Assembly: GCF_019345525.1 (NCBI RefSeq) | Contig: NZ_JAHKRA010000004.1 | Coordinates: forward strand, 124,001 to 188,000 | Reading direction: 5' to 3' | Source: Flavobacterium sp. NKUCC04_CG | GTDB lineage: Bacteria; Bacteroidota; Bacteroidia; Flavobacteriales; Flavobacteriaceae | Length of the DNA stretch: 64,000 nt | Part shown: positions 1-9,465 of the stretch, one piece after another | Layout: each line of letters opens with the position of its first letter | Position numbering within the stretch: the stretch's first letter is position 1 | Notes under the pieces: generated by a model | What the model saw: only the letters and a program-made list of their open reading frames with translations | Told to the model about the DNA's origin: nothing | The model's database searches: none | Made by a program: the position numbers and the translations under genes

Positions 1-2639
1 TATTGAGGAATCACGATGGATTTGTGGTTACAGACGAACATTTGGACACGCTTACCTATTGGGATCCCAAGGGAACCGACAAAGATATTCCCTTTAAGCC
101 AGCAAGGGTATTAATGCAAGATTTTACCGGTGTACCTGCTGTGGTTGACATGGCTTCCTTACGTGACGAGTTTATTAGAAAGGGTAAGGATGGAAATAAA
201 ATTAACCCTGCAATTCCGGTTGACTTGGTTATTGACCACTCGGTCCAAGTTGATTTTTTTGGAACGGATTATTCCTACGAGAAGAATGTCGAAAAGGAGT
301 ATGAAAGAAATTCAGAGCGCTACGAACTTTTAAAGTGGGGACAACAAGGAATGAACAACTTTACCGTTGTTCCGCCGGGGATGGGAATATGCCATCAAGT
401 CAACTTAGAATATTTGGCTCAAGGAGTGATAAAGCGCGACGGTTGGGCATTTCCAGATACCTTAGTAGGTACCGATTCTCATACACCTATGGTCAATGGG
501 ATTGGAGTAATTGCTTGGGGAGTTGGAGGTATAGAGGCGGAAGCAGCCATGTTGGGTCAACCCATTTATTTTACCTGCCCTGAAGTGGTTGGTTTAAAAT
601 TGACAGGAAAGATTCCGCAGGGATCTACGGCTACGGATATGGTGCTGACCATCACTAAATTGCTACGCGATTATGGAGTGGTTGGTAAATTTGTTGAGGT
701 ATTTGGATCAGGATTGGATCATTTGTCGGTAACTGATAGAGCAACCATTTCCAATATGTCGCCAGAATTTGGTTGTACCGTAACCTATTTTCCAATTGAC
801 AATCAAACCTTAAATTATATGCGTAAAACCAATCGTTCTGACGAACAGATTAAATTGGTTGAGGAGTATTGTAAGGAGAATTTGTTGTGGAGAGTGGATG
901 AGGATAAGATCGTTTATAGCCATGTATTGGAATTGAATTTAGATACATTAATTCCAACAATAGCTGGACCTAAACGTCCACAAGACAAAATATTTGTAAA
1001 GGATGTGGCTACGGCATTTTCTCAATTGCTGGCAGACGAACACAACAGGGCTTATGTTTCTGTAAAAGAGCGTCGCGAACAAACTTGGCTTGAGGAGGGC
1101 GGTTCCGGAACGGAATTTCGTTTTGAAGACAATCCGATTCCCAATCGAGCTACAGGTATTGAAGTGGCAACGGATACGATGCGTTCGGTACGTATAAAAT
1201 TAAAAAACAAGGAATATATATTGAGTGATGGTAGCATCGTTATTGCAGCGATTACCAGTTGCACCAACACATCCAATCCGGATGTAATGATTGGGGCGGG
1301 CTTAGTAGCGCGTAAAGCTATTGAACGCGGTTTGCGAACCAAGTCATGGGTTAAAACCAGTTTGGCACCCGGATCTAAAGTAGTGACAAAATATTTGGAG
1401 CGCTCCGGATTGTCAGAAGATTTGGAGGCCCTGCGATTCCATACCGTTGGATACGGATGTACCTCATGTATTGGAAACAGCGGTCCTTTACCTCCGCATA
1501 TTGCAGAAGCGGTTGACAAAGAAGATTTGGTTGTAGCATCGGTATTATCTGGGAATAGAAACTTTGAAGCTCGTGTGCATTCGCAAGTAAAGATGAATTT
1601 TTTGATGTCGCCTATGTTGGTGGTTGCTTATGCCTTGGTAGGTCGGGTGGATATCGATTTAATCAACGATCCTTTGGACTATGATCCGAATGGAGAGCCG
1701 GTTTACTTAAGAGATATTTGGCCTACTCAGGAAGAAATCAATGAAGTGATCAGTACAGCAATGAAAAAAGAAGACTTCGATGAAGTTTATGGTGTTATTT
1801 TCGAAGGAGAACAGGATTGGAAAGATTTACAAGCGCCTTTAGGACAAAAATTTGAATGGAATCCAAATTCTACATATGTTCGAGAAGCACCTTTCTTTGA
1901 AAACATCAGTGAAGAAGTATTGCCAACCTCAGACATCAATCAAGGACGTGTATTGCTGTATCTAGGTGATTCAGTGACTACCGACCATATATCTCCTGCA
2001 GGGTCTTTTAATCAAGAATCGGCGGCTGGAAAATATTTGATGTCGCAAGGTGTTGAACCTAAGGATTTCAATTCTTATGGCTCGCGCCGTGGAAATCACG
2101 AAGTGATGATGCGCGGTACTTTTGCCAATGTGAGAATTAAAAATAAGGTAGCACAACGCGAGGGCGGGTATAGTACGTATTTGCCAACTGGAGAATCGTT
2201 GACGGTTTTTGAAACGGCAGAGAAGTATCAGGCGGATAAAACGCCTTTAGTAATATTTGCAGGAAAGGAATACGGCAGTGGCTCGTCTCGAGATTGGGCT
2301 GCAAAAGGAACCTTTTTGCTAGGAGTTAAAGCGGTAATAGCAGAGAGTTTTGAGCGAATTCACCGTAGTAACTTAGTTGGAATGGGAGTAGCGCCACTGG
2401 AATTTATAAAACCAGCTACGGCAACTTCGCTGGGCTTAGACGGAACGGAAATCATTACAATCACAGGATTGGCCAATGATTTAAAACCACATAAACACAT
2501 GCGCGTAACGGCTGAAAAGAAATCGGGTGAGAAAATAGAGTTCGAAGTTTTGGCTCGTTTTGACTCGGCGATTGAAATCGAGTACTATAAAAATGGAGGT
2601 ATTCTTCAATATGTTTTACGCGATTATCTAAAGAGATAA
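1..2639 (+). CDS. acnA: Aconitate hydratase A (aconitase), 5' end cut by the window edge
   Basis: TCA-cycle enzyme that isomerises citrate to isocitrate through a 4Fe-4S cluster, in the cytoplasm. The visible 878 residues cover nearly the whole enzyme. The three cluster cysteines are seen at visible residues 420 (motif TSCTNTS), 486 and 489 (motif GYGCTSCIGNSG), with the spacing expected of the AcnA/IRP1 family. The C-terminal swivel domain contains GDSVTTDHISPAG and the substrate-binding motif YGSGSSRDWAAKG. The first readable codon, TTG at position 3, falls inside the conserved LRNHDGF stretch, so it is internal and a few dozen N-terminal residues lie outside the window. A hairpin terminator follows the stop. 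Identification is firm. Confidence 0.97.
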   Translation, partial: LRNHDGFVVTDEHLDTLTYWDPKGTDKDIPFKPARVLMQDFTGVPAVVDMASLRDEFIRKGKDGNKINPAIPVDLVIDHSVQVDFFGTDYSYEKNVEKEYERNSERYELLKWGQQGMNNFTVVPPGMGICHQVNLEYLAQGVIKRDGWAFPDTLVGTDSHTPMVNGIGVIAWGVGGIEAEAAMLGQPIYFTCPEVVGLKLTGKIPQGSTATDMVLTITKLLRDYGVVGKFVEVFGSGLDHLSVTDRATISNMSPEFGCTVTYFPIDNQTLNYMRKTNRSDEQIKLVEEYCKENLLWRVDEDKIVYSHVLELNLDTLIPTIAGPKRPQDKIFVKDVATAFSQLLADEHNRAYVSVKERREQTWLEEGGSGTEFRFEDNPIPNRATGIEVATDTMRSVRIKLKNKEYILSDGSIVIAAITSCTNTSNPDVMIGAGLVARKAIERGLRTKSWVKTSLAPGSKVVTKYLERSGLSEDLEALRFHTVGYGCTSCIGNSGPLPPHIAEAVDKEDLVVASVLSGNRNFEARVHSQVKMNFLMSPMLVVAYALVGRVDIDLINDPLDYDPNGEPVYLRDIWPTQEEINEVISTAMKKEDFDEVYGVIFEGEQDWKDLQAPLGQKFEWNPNSTYVREAPFFENISEEVLPTSDINQGRVLLYLGDSVTTDHISPAGSFNQESAAGKYLMSQGVEPKDFNSYGSRRGNHEVMMRGTFANVRIKNKVAQREGGYSTYLPTGESLTVFETAEKYQADKTPLVIFAGKEYGSGSSRDWAAKGTFLLGVKAVIAESFERIHRSNLVGMGVAPLEFIKPATATSLGLDGTEIITITGLANDLKPHKHMRVTAEKKSGEKIEFEVLARFDSAIEIEYYKNGGILQYVLRDYLKR

Positions 2640-2664
2640 TAAAGCGAAAATTTTAATGTTAACC

Positions 2665-2694
2665 AAAAGGGCTGTCTTCCAAGATGGCCCTTTT
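2665..2694 (+). terminator. Intrinsic terminator after acnA
   Basis: AAAAGGGC pairs with GCCCTTTT around an inner TCTT/AAGA stem, followed by TTTTGTTTTG. It lies 26 bases after the acnA stop and before the convergent response regulator gene, so it may serve both strands. Confidence 0.8.
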
Positions 2695-2743
2695 GTTTTG
2701 CGTTCTTTCGCGTAAAAGGGTGTTCCAAATTTGATAAGTAGTT

Positions 2744-3400
2744 CTAAACAAAGCCTTGTTTAAATGCTTCTTGAATTAAGCAGTTGGTGTCGGAAACATT
2801 AAAAGCCTCTTTCATCTTATTGATTCGTTTTTTTAAGGTTGCCGGAGCCAATGGAATTAAAAGATGCAGATCGTTGAGTTTATTTCCTTTGGAGAGGTGT
2901 AATAAAATCAGTCGGTTGTTATCGTCTAACATCAGTTCTTTTTTCCAAATTTCCTGATTGCATTTTTTTACGGTTTCACTTTGAAAGGCTATGCCATTTA
3001 AAATATCAATCAACAACAAGGGTAGGTTGTCGGGCGTGATGTCATTTTTAACCACTAGGGCATGTGGGCGGGTGTTTTTAATAATGTCGTAGATGATAAT
3101 GACTTCGGTATGTGCGGTGATAATAGCAATCTTACAATTTGGAAGCGACTCCATAATATAATGTGCTAATGCCGCACCGTCTTTAAGATTCATTTTTTCA
3201 TAAGCAGGCAATCCAAAATCTATAACAGCTAGGTCAAAAGGCAGTTGTCTCTCTAGGGATTTATTGATTAAATGAAAGGCAGACTCGCAATCGTAAGCCT
3301 TTGAAAAAAGCGTGTTATTTTGAAAAAAGGGGTGTTTTGAAATGGAAAAGTGATATCCTTCAACAGTTAAAGGGTGGTCATCGACAATTAGGATATTCAT
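2744..3400 (-). CDS. Response regulator, NarL/FixJ-like (paralogue of the one at 22.6 kb)
   Basis: A 218-residue two-component regulator. The N-terminal receiver shows the acidic pair D7-D8 in MNILIVDDHP, phosphoacceptor D61 in VIDFGLP, T96 in IITAHTE and K118, so it should be phosphorylatable. The C-terminal third, ending LIQEAFKQGFV, looks like a divergent LuxR-type helix-turn-helix and presumably binds DNA. It is divergent from the TPR histidine kinase at 3694, its probable partner. The same pairing of protein families recurs at 19.2-23.2 kb, and the two regulators share the MN(I/F)LIVDDHPL start, the FYSETVKKC-like linker and the EA(F/V)KQG(F/Y) end. The target genes cannot be told from the sequence. 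Confidence 0.85.
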   Translation of the reverse strand: MNILIVDDHPLTVEGYHFSISKHPFFQNNTLFSKAYDCESAFHLINKSLERQLPFDLAVIDFGLPAYEKMNLKDGAALAHYIMESLPNCKIAIITAHTEVIIIYDIIKNTRPHALVVKNDITPDNLPLLLIDILNGIAFQSETVKKCNQEIWKKELMLDDNNRLILLHLSKGNKLNDLHLLIPLAPATLKKRINKMKEAFNVSDTNCLIQEAFKQGFV

Positions 3401-3664
3401 AATGCTATTTTGAAATGGAATTATTTAATCGCAAGAACGACATAGGAAATTTTTCTTTTGAAAGGATAAAGGTAGGAATATTACTAAGGAAATTGGCTGT
3501 AAAATAGTTTTTTTATTTGATGTATAAGGTTCTATTAAAAGGGTGAAAAACAGGGGTTTTATCAACAGCCTTATATTTTAGACTTCTATAAGAAAGTGTT
3601 TCCTAGAGTAGATTTTAGAAGTTAGTTTGTGGGAATTAGCCTATGTAAATCACGGCTTTATGTT

Positions 3665-3672
3665 TACTTTTG
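3665..3672 (+). promoter_or_regulatory. Putative -7 element for the TPR histidine kinase
   Basis: TACTTTTG matches the Bacteroidetes -7 consensus TAnnTTTG and ends 21 bases before the ATG at 3694. I see no TTTG box at the usual 19-base spacing. The rest of the gap 3401-3693 between the divergent regulator and kinase is AT-rich with no gene or clear repeat. Confidence 0.45.
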
Positions 3673-3693
3673 TCGAGGAAAGAAAGGATATTT

Positions 3694-5700
3694 ATGAATG
3701 GTATAAGATGTTTATTGGGTGTTTTTCTACTTATAGTCTGTTGTTTGTCTTGTACTAAAGGACGATTGGCAGCTGTAAAAAATCAAAATTATTTAGATAG
3801 TATTGATTTTACGAACTTATCCAACACCGACAGAGGGCGGGTTTTGGATAGCTTATTTGACGATGCTATGGACGAAGATAATTCTGCCGCTACGCGCGTT
3901 TATTTGTTGGAATTGGCGTCAAAGTTCGACAAGGAGGAAGCCTCAAGTCAATTTTTACAAATTTTAAATCGGGTTCGTACTTATTCCAAAGAAGAATCGG
4001 ATTCGTTGAGTTTGGCGAAAACCTTTGAGTCATTGGGTGGTTATTATGAAAACAAAATGCATTTTGACAGCACTTATTTCTTTTATCAACAAGCCGGAAA
4101 ATGGTATAAATCCCTTAACGACTCTATTAAAATAGCGGAGATGTCGCTAGGGAAGGCTTCCATTTTATATGATTTCGGATTTTATACGGAGGCTGAGGTC
4201 GAAACCATCACCGTATTGCGCTATGTGAACAGGGACCAACATCCGATGACGGTTTACGAGAGCTACCAACTCTTGGGTTTGATTTTATGTGAATTAAAAT
4301 CCTTTGACGAGTCTATAAACTATTTTCGATTAACCCAGTCCGAATTGTTGCGTATGAATGCCGAAGGGACGTTTGACAAGAATGATTTGATATTGGCTTA
4401 TGGTGCTTTGTATAATAATTTTGCAGGGGCTTATGAGGTTAATAATAATTTTGATGAGGCCATAGAATATTATCAGCGCGGATTGGACGTTAACGGTATT
4501 GATGAGAATCACCCAGCCATATATGCTGCTTTATTAAATAACATCGGTTCTGCTCGTATTCAAAACAACGATACCGTTGGGGTGCTTAAAAACTTAAAAA
4601 TAGCAGAAGCCATTCGTTCCAAGTCGGGCAGTACTCAGGAAATGATATCCAGTAAATTGACTTTAGGAGAGTATTATTTTAAAATTGGCGAGGTCGACTC
4701 AGGATTGAAATCTGTTACCCAGGCCTATGATTTGGCCTTGAGTATGAATAGTGAATACGACCAAAAAGAGGCTTTGCGTTTTTTGGTAGAACACGACGTG
4801 ATAAACAAGGGTAGAAACACCAAGGAATATGTACGCTTGCACGAAAAAATTCAAGCGAATGAACGATCTACTCGAAATAAATTTGCGCGTATTGCTTATG
4901 AAACCGAGGAAATGATCAATAAAAACGAATTTTTAAAAGAACGTAATCGACGAATTGTTTTTATAGCTGTTGTAGTAGTAGGTTTTTTGATGTTTTTATT
5001 GTTGGTATTGCGGTTGAGTTCGCGAAACAAACAATTGGTTTTGATGCAAAAGCAGCAAGATGCCAACCAATTAATTTATAAATTGGTCATTGATCAACAA
5101 TCGAAAACGCAGAAAGCCAAACAAAAGGAGCGCAATCGAATTGCAAAGGAATTGCACGACGGTATCGTTAATCGCATTTTTACAACGCGATTTAATTTAA
5201 TGCAATTAGATAGTGCAGATATGACACGTAAGGATTTGTTGGTAAACGAATTGTTCAAAGCAGAGGAAGAAGTGAGAACGATTTCGCATAAATTAGTCAA
5301 CCAACAATTTTTAAAAGACGAGACTTTTGAAGAAGTGGTAAAAAAGTTAATCGAGCTACAGCAGAATTCGTTTGGAACTCAATTTGAGTTGTCGGTTGAT
5401 CGAGGGATTGTTTGGGAAGATATTGCGACAGAAGTTAAGATGCATTTATACCGTATACTTCAAGAGACCTTGCAAAATGTAAACAAATATTCCAAGGCGA
5501 AGCATTGTTCGATTTGGATTCTAAAAGAACAGGATAAGGTCAAGTTGCGCATAGCTGATGACGGTATCGGTTTTGATATTCAACGGGTAAAGCGCGGAAT
5601 GGGTTTTAAAAATCTGAATGAGCGCGTAGCAAAAATCCATGGTAAATTGGTGCTGCAAACTAGTGAAGGAAGCGGAACGGTATTAGAAATCACTTTTTAA
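3694..5700 (+). CDS. TPR-containing sensor histidine kinase, lipoprotein-like N-terminus
   Basis: Predicted sensor kinase of 668 residues. It starts with a hydrophobic signal ending in a lipobox-like LSC (Cys20), followed by helical tetratricopeptide-type repeats that are probably periplasmic, one membrane segment at about 418-440, and a cytoplasmic HisKA_3 kinase core. The phosphoacceptor His488 lies in RIAKELHDGIVN. ATP-binding motifs ETLQNVNKYS, ADDGIGFD and GMGFKNLNERV follow. I chose the ATG at 3694, preceded by GAAAGG, over the TTG at 3670 because it gives a proper signal sequence and leaves the -7 element upstream. It overlaps the convergent photolyase gene by 18 bases. It is paralogous to the kinase at 19.2-21.2 kb. 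The signal sensed is unknown. Confidence 0.88.
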   Translation: MNGIRCLLGVFLLIVCCLSCTKGRLAAVKNQNYLDSIDFTNLSNTDRGRVLDSLFDDAMDEDNSAATRVYLLELASKFDKEEASSQFLQILNRVRTYSKEESDSLSLAKTFESLGGYYENKMHFDSTYFFYQQAGKWYKSLNDSIKIAEMSLGKASILYDFGFYTEAEVETITVLRYVNRDQHPMTVYESYQLLGLILCELKSFDESINYFRLTQSELLRMNAEGTFDKNDLILAYGALYNNFAGAYEVNNNFDEAIEYYQRGLDVNGIDENHPAIYAALLNNIGSARIQNNDTVGVLKNLKIAEAIRSKSGSTQEMISSKLTLGEYYFKIGEVDSGLKSVTQAYDLALSMNSEYDQKEALRFLVEHDVINKGRNTKEYVRLHEKIQANERSTRNKFARIAYETEEMINKNEFLKERNRRIVFIAVVVVGFLMFLLLVLRLSSRNKQLVLMQKQQDANQLIYKLVIDQQSKTQKAKQKERNRIAKELHDGIVNRIFTTRFNLMQLDSADMTRKDLLVNELFKAEEEVRTISHKLVNQQFLKDETFEEVVKKLIELQQNSFGTQFELSVDRGIVWEDIATEVKMHLYRILQETLQNVNKYSKAKHCSIWILKEQDKVKLRIADDGIGFDIQRVKRGMGFKNLNERVAKIHGKLVLQTSEGSGTVLEITF

Positions 5701-6999
5701 GGCTTTTTTATAAGCGTCCAACGCCCGTGCTCTAGCGAACGCGTGTTCAACCATAGGTTGTGGGTAAATATCGCTATTCCATTCTGGGATCCATTTTTGG
5801 ATATACAGCTGTTCTGCATCGAATTTTTTCATTTGTGCTTCCGGATTAAATACTCGGAAATAAGGCGCGGCATCGCAACCGGTTCCTGCTGCCCATTGCC
5901 AGTTTCCGTTGTTGGCAGCCAAATCGTAATCGAGTAATTTTTGCGCAAAATAAGCTTCCCCCCATCGCCAATCTATCAAAAGGTGTTTGCTTAGAAAGCT
6001 CGCTACAACCATGCGAACCCGATTATGCATTAAACCCGTTTTATTGAGTTGGCGCATACCGGCGTCTACAAGTGGATAACCGGTTTGACCGTTACACCAT
6101 TTTTCAAAGTCATTTTCGTCGTTTCTCCAGATGATGCTATCGTATTTAGATTTAAAACTGTGATGGACCACTTTGGGAAAATGAAAGAGTATCTGCATAA
6201 AGAACCCACGCCAAATTAAGGCCTTTAGCCAAGTCGCATTGGATTTTAGTCCTAAAGCTACACATGCTCTAATCGAAACGGTACCAAAGCGAAGCGCTAT
6301 ACCTAAATGCGAGCTTGCATCTAAAATAGGGTACTCGCGTACGGTTTCAAAATTTTCAATATGGATTACATTTAAATCGGGTTTCTGAAATACGATATCT
6401 GTGGTCTTAAAACCCAAATCGGTTAAGGTTGGAATAGGTGGTGCATTCCAAAGATGTAAATTCGAAAGAAATGCTCCCGATGGGTGTGGTTGATAATGAA
6501 AGGGCTGTATTTTCTCCAACCATTTTTTGGAATAGGGAGTGAAAATGGTATAAGGCGTTTGATCGGCTTTTAAAATTTCATTGGCTTCAAATACAACTTG
6601 ATCTTTATAGTTCTTGAAACGGATCTGATGCGACTTTAAAAAATCCCGTACACGAGCATCGCGCTCTAAGGCATCGGGTTCGTAATCGGTATTGCAATAA
6701 ACAGCTTCAATGTCATATTGCGCTACTAAATCTTGAAAACACTCAAGCACATTTTGATAAAAAAAACGAATGCCGGATTGTTGTAAAAGCAACTGTTGGT
6801 GCAAGCTGTTTAAAGCTTGATGAAAATAATCGACCCTACGGTCGTATTTGTCTTCAAACTGTTGTAGAATTTCGGGGTCAAATATAAAGATTGGCAATAT
6901 GGGGTTTGGGGTATTTAAGGCGTGAAATAAACCACAATTGTCTTCTAATCGAAGGTCTCTTCTAAACCAAAATATGTCTATCTTTTGCTTTTTTTCCAT
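5683..6999 (-). CDS. phrB: Deoxyribodipyrimidine photolyase (cryptochrome/photolyase family)
   Basis: FAD-dependent, light-driven repair of UV pyrimidine dimers in DNA. The 438-residue protein begins with the family signature FWFRRDLRLEDN in an N-terminal antenna domain. The FAD-binding C-terminal half carries GYPLVDAGMRQL, HNRVRMVVASFL and NNGNWQWAAGTG, the last spanning conserved FAD-contacting and electron-transfer tryptophans. Length is close to that of class I CPD photolyases. A cryptochrome or another photolyase subtype cannot be excluded from sequence alone, but the bacterial class I pattern favours CPD repair. The 3' end overlaps the convergent kinase gene by 18 bases, so no terminator separates them. 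Confidence 0.92.
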   Translation of the reverse strand: MEKKQKIDIFWFRRDLRLEDNCGLFHALNTPNPILPIFIFDPEILQQFEDKYDRRVDYFHQALNSLHQQLLLQQSGIRFFYQNVLECFQDLVAQYDIEAVYCNTDYEPDALERDARVRDFLKSHQIRFKNYKDQVVFEANEILKADQTPYTIFTPYSKKWLEKIQPFHYQPHPSGAFLSNLHLWNAPPIPTLTDLGFKTTDIVFQKPDLNVIHIENFETVREYPILDASSHLGIALRFGTVSIRACVALGLKSNATWLKALIWRGFFMQILFHFPKVVHHSFKSKYDSIIWRNDENDFEKWCNGQTGYPLVDAGMRQLNKTGLMHNRVRMVVASFLSKHLLIDWRWGEAYFAQKLLDYDLAANNGNWQWAAGTGCDAAPYFRVFNPEAQMKKFDAEQLYIQKWIPEWNSDIYPQPMVEHAFARARALDAYKKALKSDF

Positions 7000-7035
7000 T
7001 TGTCGAAATTAGTATTTTATGTTTAAAGTGCCTAA

Positions 7036-7078
7036 AAAAAAATGGATCGTCTCCTAAGTTGAGATGATCCATTTTTTT
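7036..7078 (-). terminator. Intrinsic terminator after the M13 peptidase
   Basis: A long hairpin: an A-tract and ATGGATCgTCTC pair with GAGATGATCCAT and a T-tract around a 7-base loop. It sits 3' of the minus-strand peptidase gene and 5' of the photolyase gene, so it should end peptidase transcription. A second inverted repeat (CCGCAG at 7098-7103 with CTGCGG at 7121-7126, extended by AT pairs) lies between it and the peptidase stop. Confidence 0.8.
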
Positions 7079-7145
7079 GTAGTATACTCAGAAAATACCG
7101 CAGCGATCTTGGTGCAACAACTGCGGTTATTCTCAATGTTTTTAT

Positions 7146-9215
7146 TTACCAGATGTGAACGCGGTTCTCCGGTTTGATGAAAAGTTTATCACCTTCCTTA
7201 ATATCAAAAGCGGTATAAAAAGCATCAACATGTTGAAGCGGTACATAAGCTCTGTACATACCCGGTGCGTGTGGGTCTGTTTTTACTTGATTTTTAAGTG
7301 CTTCGTCACGAGATTTTGTTCTCCAAATCGTAGCCCAAGAGATAAAGAAACGTTGCTCTGGTGTAAAACCATCAATTAAACCTGGGTTTCCATTGGCTTT
7401 AAGATATAATTGTAAACCGTCATAAGCAGCATTAACACCACCTAAGTCACCGATATTTTCGCCTAAAGTAAATTTACCATCTACAAAGAAACCTTTTAGC
7501 GGTTCCAATTTGCTGTATTCTGCAGCTAGTGCATCACCCAATTTAGTAAAACGAACCAAATCTTGGTCGGTCCACCAGTTTGATAAGTTTCCGTTAGCAT
7601 CGTAGCGAGCTCCAGAATCGTCAAATCCATGTGAAATTTCATGTCCGATTACCGCGCCAATTCCACCGTAGTTAATAGCTTCATCTGCTTTGTAATCGTA
7701 GAAAGGCGGTTGTAAAATCGCCGCAGGGAATACGATTTCATTGTAAGACGGGTTAAAGTAGGCATTTACCGTTTGTGGTGCCATACCCCAACGCGTTTTA
7801 TCTACAGGTTTACCATAGTCTTCTATGTTTCTTTCCGTTTGCCATACCGATACATTTCTCATATTATCGAAAAAAGTTCCGCCATTTTTTGCGTTTTTAA
7901 CGGTCAATTTTGAATAGTCTTTCCACTTGTCTGGGTAACCAATTTTAACGGTAAACTTATTCAATTTTTCAATCGCACCTTTTTTAGTGCTTTCTGCCAT
8001 CCAAGGAAGGTTATTGATCCTTACTTTATAAGCTTCAATAACATTGTCAATCATCGCTTTTGCTTTCGCTTTCGCTTCTGCAGGGAATTTTTTCTCTACA
8101 TACAATTTCCCTAAAGCTTCACCAACAGTGGCATTCACTACAGCTAAAGCACGTTCTTCAATCGGTCTTTGCTCAACAGCGCCTTGAAGTGTTTTGCTGT
8201 AAAACTCCCAATTTGCTTTTTCGATAGCAGTGGTTAGTTTATCCGATGAATCATTGACTAAAGTCCATTTCATATAGGCCTTAATATCATTGATATCGCT
8301 TGTTTTTAAAAGTGCCTCAACCGCTTTCATATAACGCGGCTCTGAAACAACGATTACATCCAGATTTTGGATTCCCGATGAGGTGATATACTGATTCCAA
8401 TCAATAGTAGGAGTCATTTTTTGCAACTCCGCTAATTTCATTGGATTGTATGTTTTTCTGTCGTCTCTGCGTTCTACACGGTCTAATTGAGGTTTGGCTA
8501 ATGCCGTTTCAAGACTTAATACCTTAGCCGCATTTTTCTTTGCTGCTTCGGGCGTTTCTCCTACAATTTGAAGCATTCTAGACACGTGAGCAACATATTT
8601 CTCACGTTTGTCTTTCATATCTGCATCTTGTAAAATATAATAATCGCGATCAGGTAATCCTAATGGACCTGTTCCCAAGTAAACGGTGTTTTTGTTGGAG
8701 TCTTTAGCGTCTGCATACACATAAGCGCTATAAAAACCCAAACTACCCTCTTTGGATAATTCTGAAATTAAAGCAATTGCTTCCTTTGCATTGGTTAAAG
8801 CGTCAATCTTTGCTAAATAGGGAGCTAAAGGTGTGATGCCACTTTTGTTTCTAGCTACCGTGTCCATATAGGTTTCATAAACGGCTACTGCTTTCGCTTG
8901 ATCCGATTTAGGGTCCAACTTGGTATTGGCAACCGCTTCTTTTAAAATAGCCAAAGCGTCTTTGTCAGTGTTTTGTCTCAATTCATCGAAACTTCCCCAA
9001 CGCGTTCTATCTGCTGGAATTTCGGTTTTGTCGTACCAAGTACCGTTTACATATCTAAAAAAATCATCGCCTGGTTTTACAGACTTATCCATGTATTCCA
9101 AAACAATACCATGCTTTTCAGTAGGCGTTTCGGCTTTTACTTCTTCCGCCTTTTTATCCTTGCAGGCAACCATAGCTAGCGTAGCGGCAGAAAACAATAA
9201 TAACTTCTTGTTCAT
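7146..9215 (-). CDS. M13 family zinc metallopeptidase (neprilysin/PepO-like), lipoprotein
   Basis: Zinc endopeptidase of 689 residues, full length for bacterial M13 enzymes. The N-terminus MNKKLLLFSAATLAMVAC is a signal with a lipobox-type cysteine, so it is probably anchored in the outer or inner membrane facing the periplasm or surface. The catalytic motif HEISH lies in VIGHEISHGFDDSG, and the third ligand and partner acid are in ENIGDLGG. The family motif NAYFNP is present. The C-terminus ends VHIW, resembling the conserved C-terminal tryptophan of the family. It is transcribed alone, with a -7-like element upstream and a strong terminator downstream. The likely role is degradation of small exported peptides. 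Natural substrates are unknown. Confidence 0.94.
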   Translation of the reverse strand: MNKKLLLFSAATLAMVACKDKKAEEVKAETPTEKHGIVLEYMDKSVKPGDDFFRYVNGTWYDKTEIPADRTRWGSFDELRQNTDKDALAILKEAVANTKLDPKSDQAKAVAVYETYMDTVARNKSGITPLAPYLAKIDALTNAKEAIALISELSKEGSLGFYSAYVYADAKDSNKNTVYLGTGPLGLPDRDYYILQDADMKDKREKYVAHVSRMLQIVGETPEAAKKNAAKVLSLETALAKPQLDRVERRDDRKTYNPMKLAELQKMTPTIDWNQYITSSGIQNLDVIVVSEPRYMKAVEALLKTSDINDIKAYMKWTLVNDSSDKLTTAIEKANWEFYSKTLQGAVEQRPIEERALAVVNATVGEALGKLYVEKKFPAEAKAKAKAMIDNVIEAYKVRINNLPWMAESTKKGAIEKLNKFTVKIGYPDKWKDYSKLTVKNAKNGGTFFDNMRNVSVWQTERNIEDYGKPVDKTRWGMAPQTVNAYFNPSYNEIVFPAAILQPPFYDYKADEAINYGGIGAVIGHEISHGFDDSGARYDANGNLSNWWTDQDLVRFTKLGDALAAEYSKLEPLKGFFVDGKFTLGENIGDLGGVNAAYDGLQLYLKANGNPGLIDGFTPEQRFFISWATIWRTKSRDEALKNQVKTDPHAPGMYRAYVPLQHVDAFYTAFDIKEGDKLFIKPENRVHIW

Positions 9216-9252
9216 TATATTCTGGTTTTTTGTTTAAAAAATTGTTTACAAA

Positions 9253-9260
9253 CAAAAGTA
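9253..9260 (-). promoter_or_regulatory. Putative -7 element of the M13 peptidase
   Basis: Read on the minus strand, TACTTTTG matches TAnnTTTG. It lies 37 bases upstream of the peptidase ATG. No clear TTTG box at the usual spacing. Confidence 0.4.
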
Positions 9261-9465
9261 TGAATTAATTGGTTAGCATAGCGATTATTTTGTCGGGTGC
9301 TTTACGGACACAAATAAAGCGGTAATCGAACTAGTGACTTCGTTTAGATCATTGATGATTAAAATGAGCTTTTTTTGTGTAATTAGTCGTTCGCACTAAA
9401 ACCTTTATCTTCTTTTTAACCTATAGTTACCAAGTCATTTTGTAAATTCGCAAAAAAAAATAATC

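Noticed and set aside
1052..1519. Minus-strand ORF of 155 codons inside acnA.
   Set aside because: It lies opposite conserved aconitase motifs and its product has no recognisable domain: a shadow.
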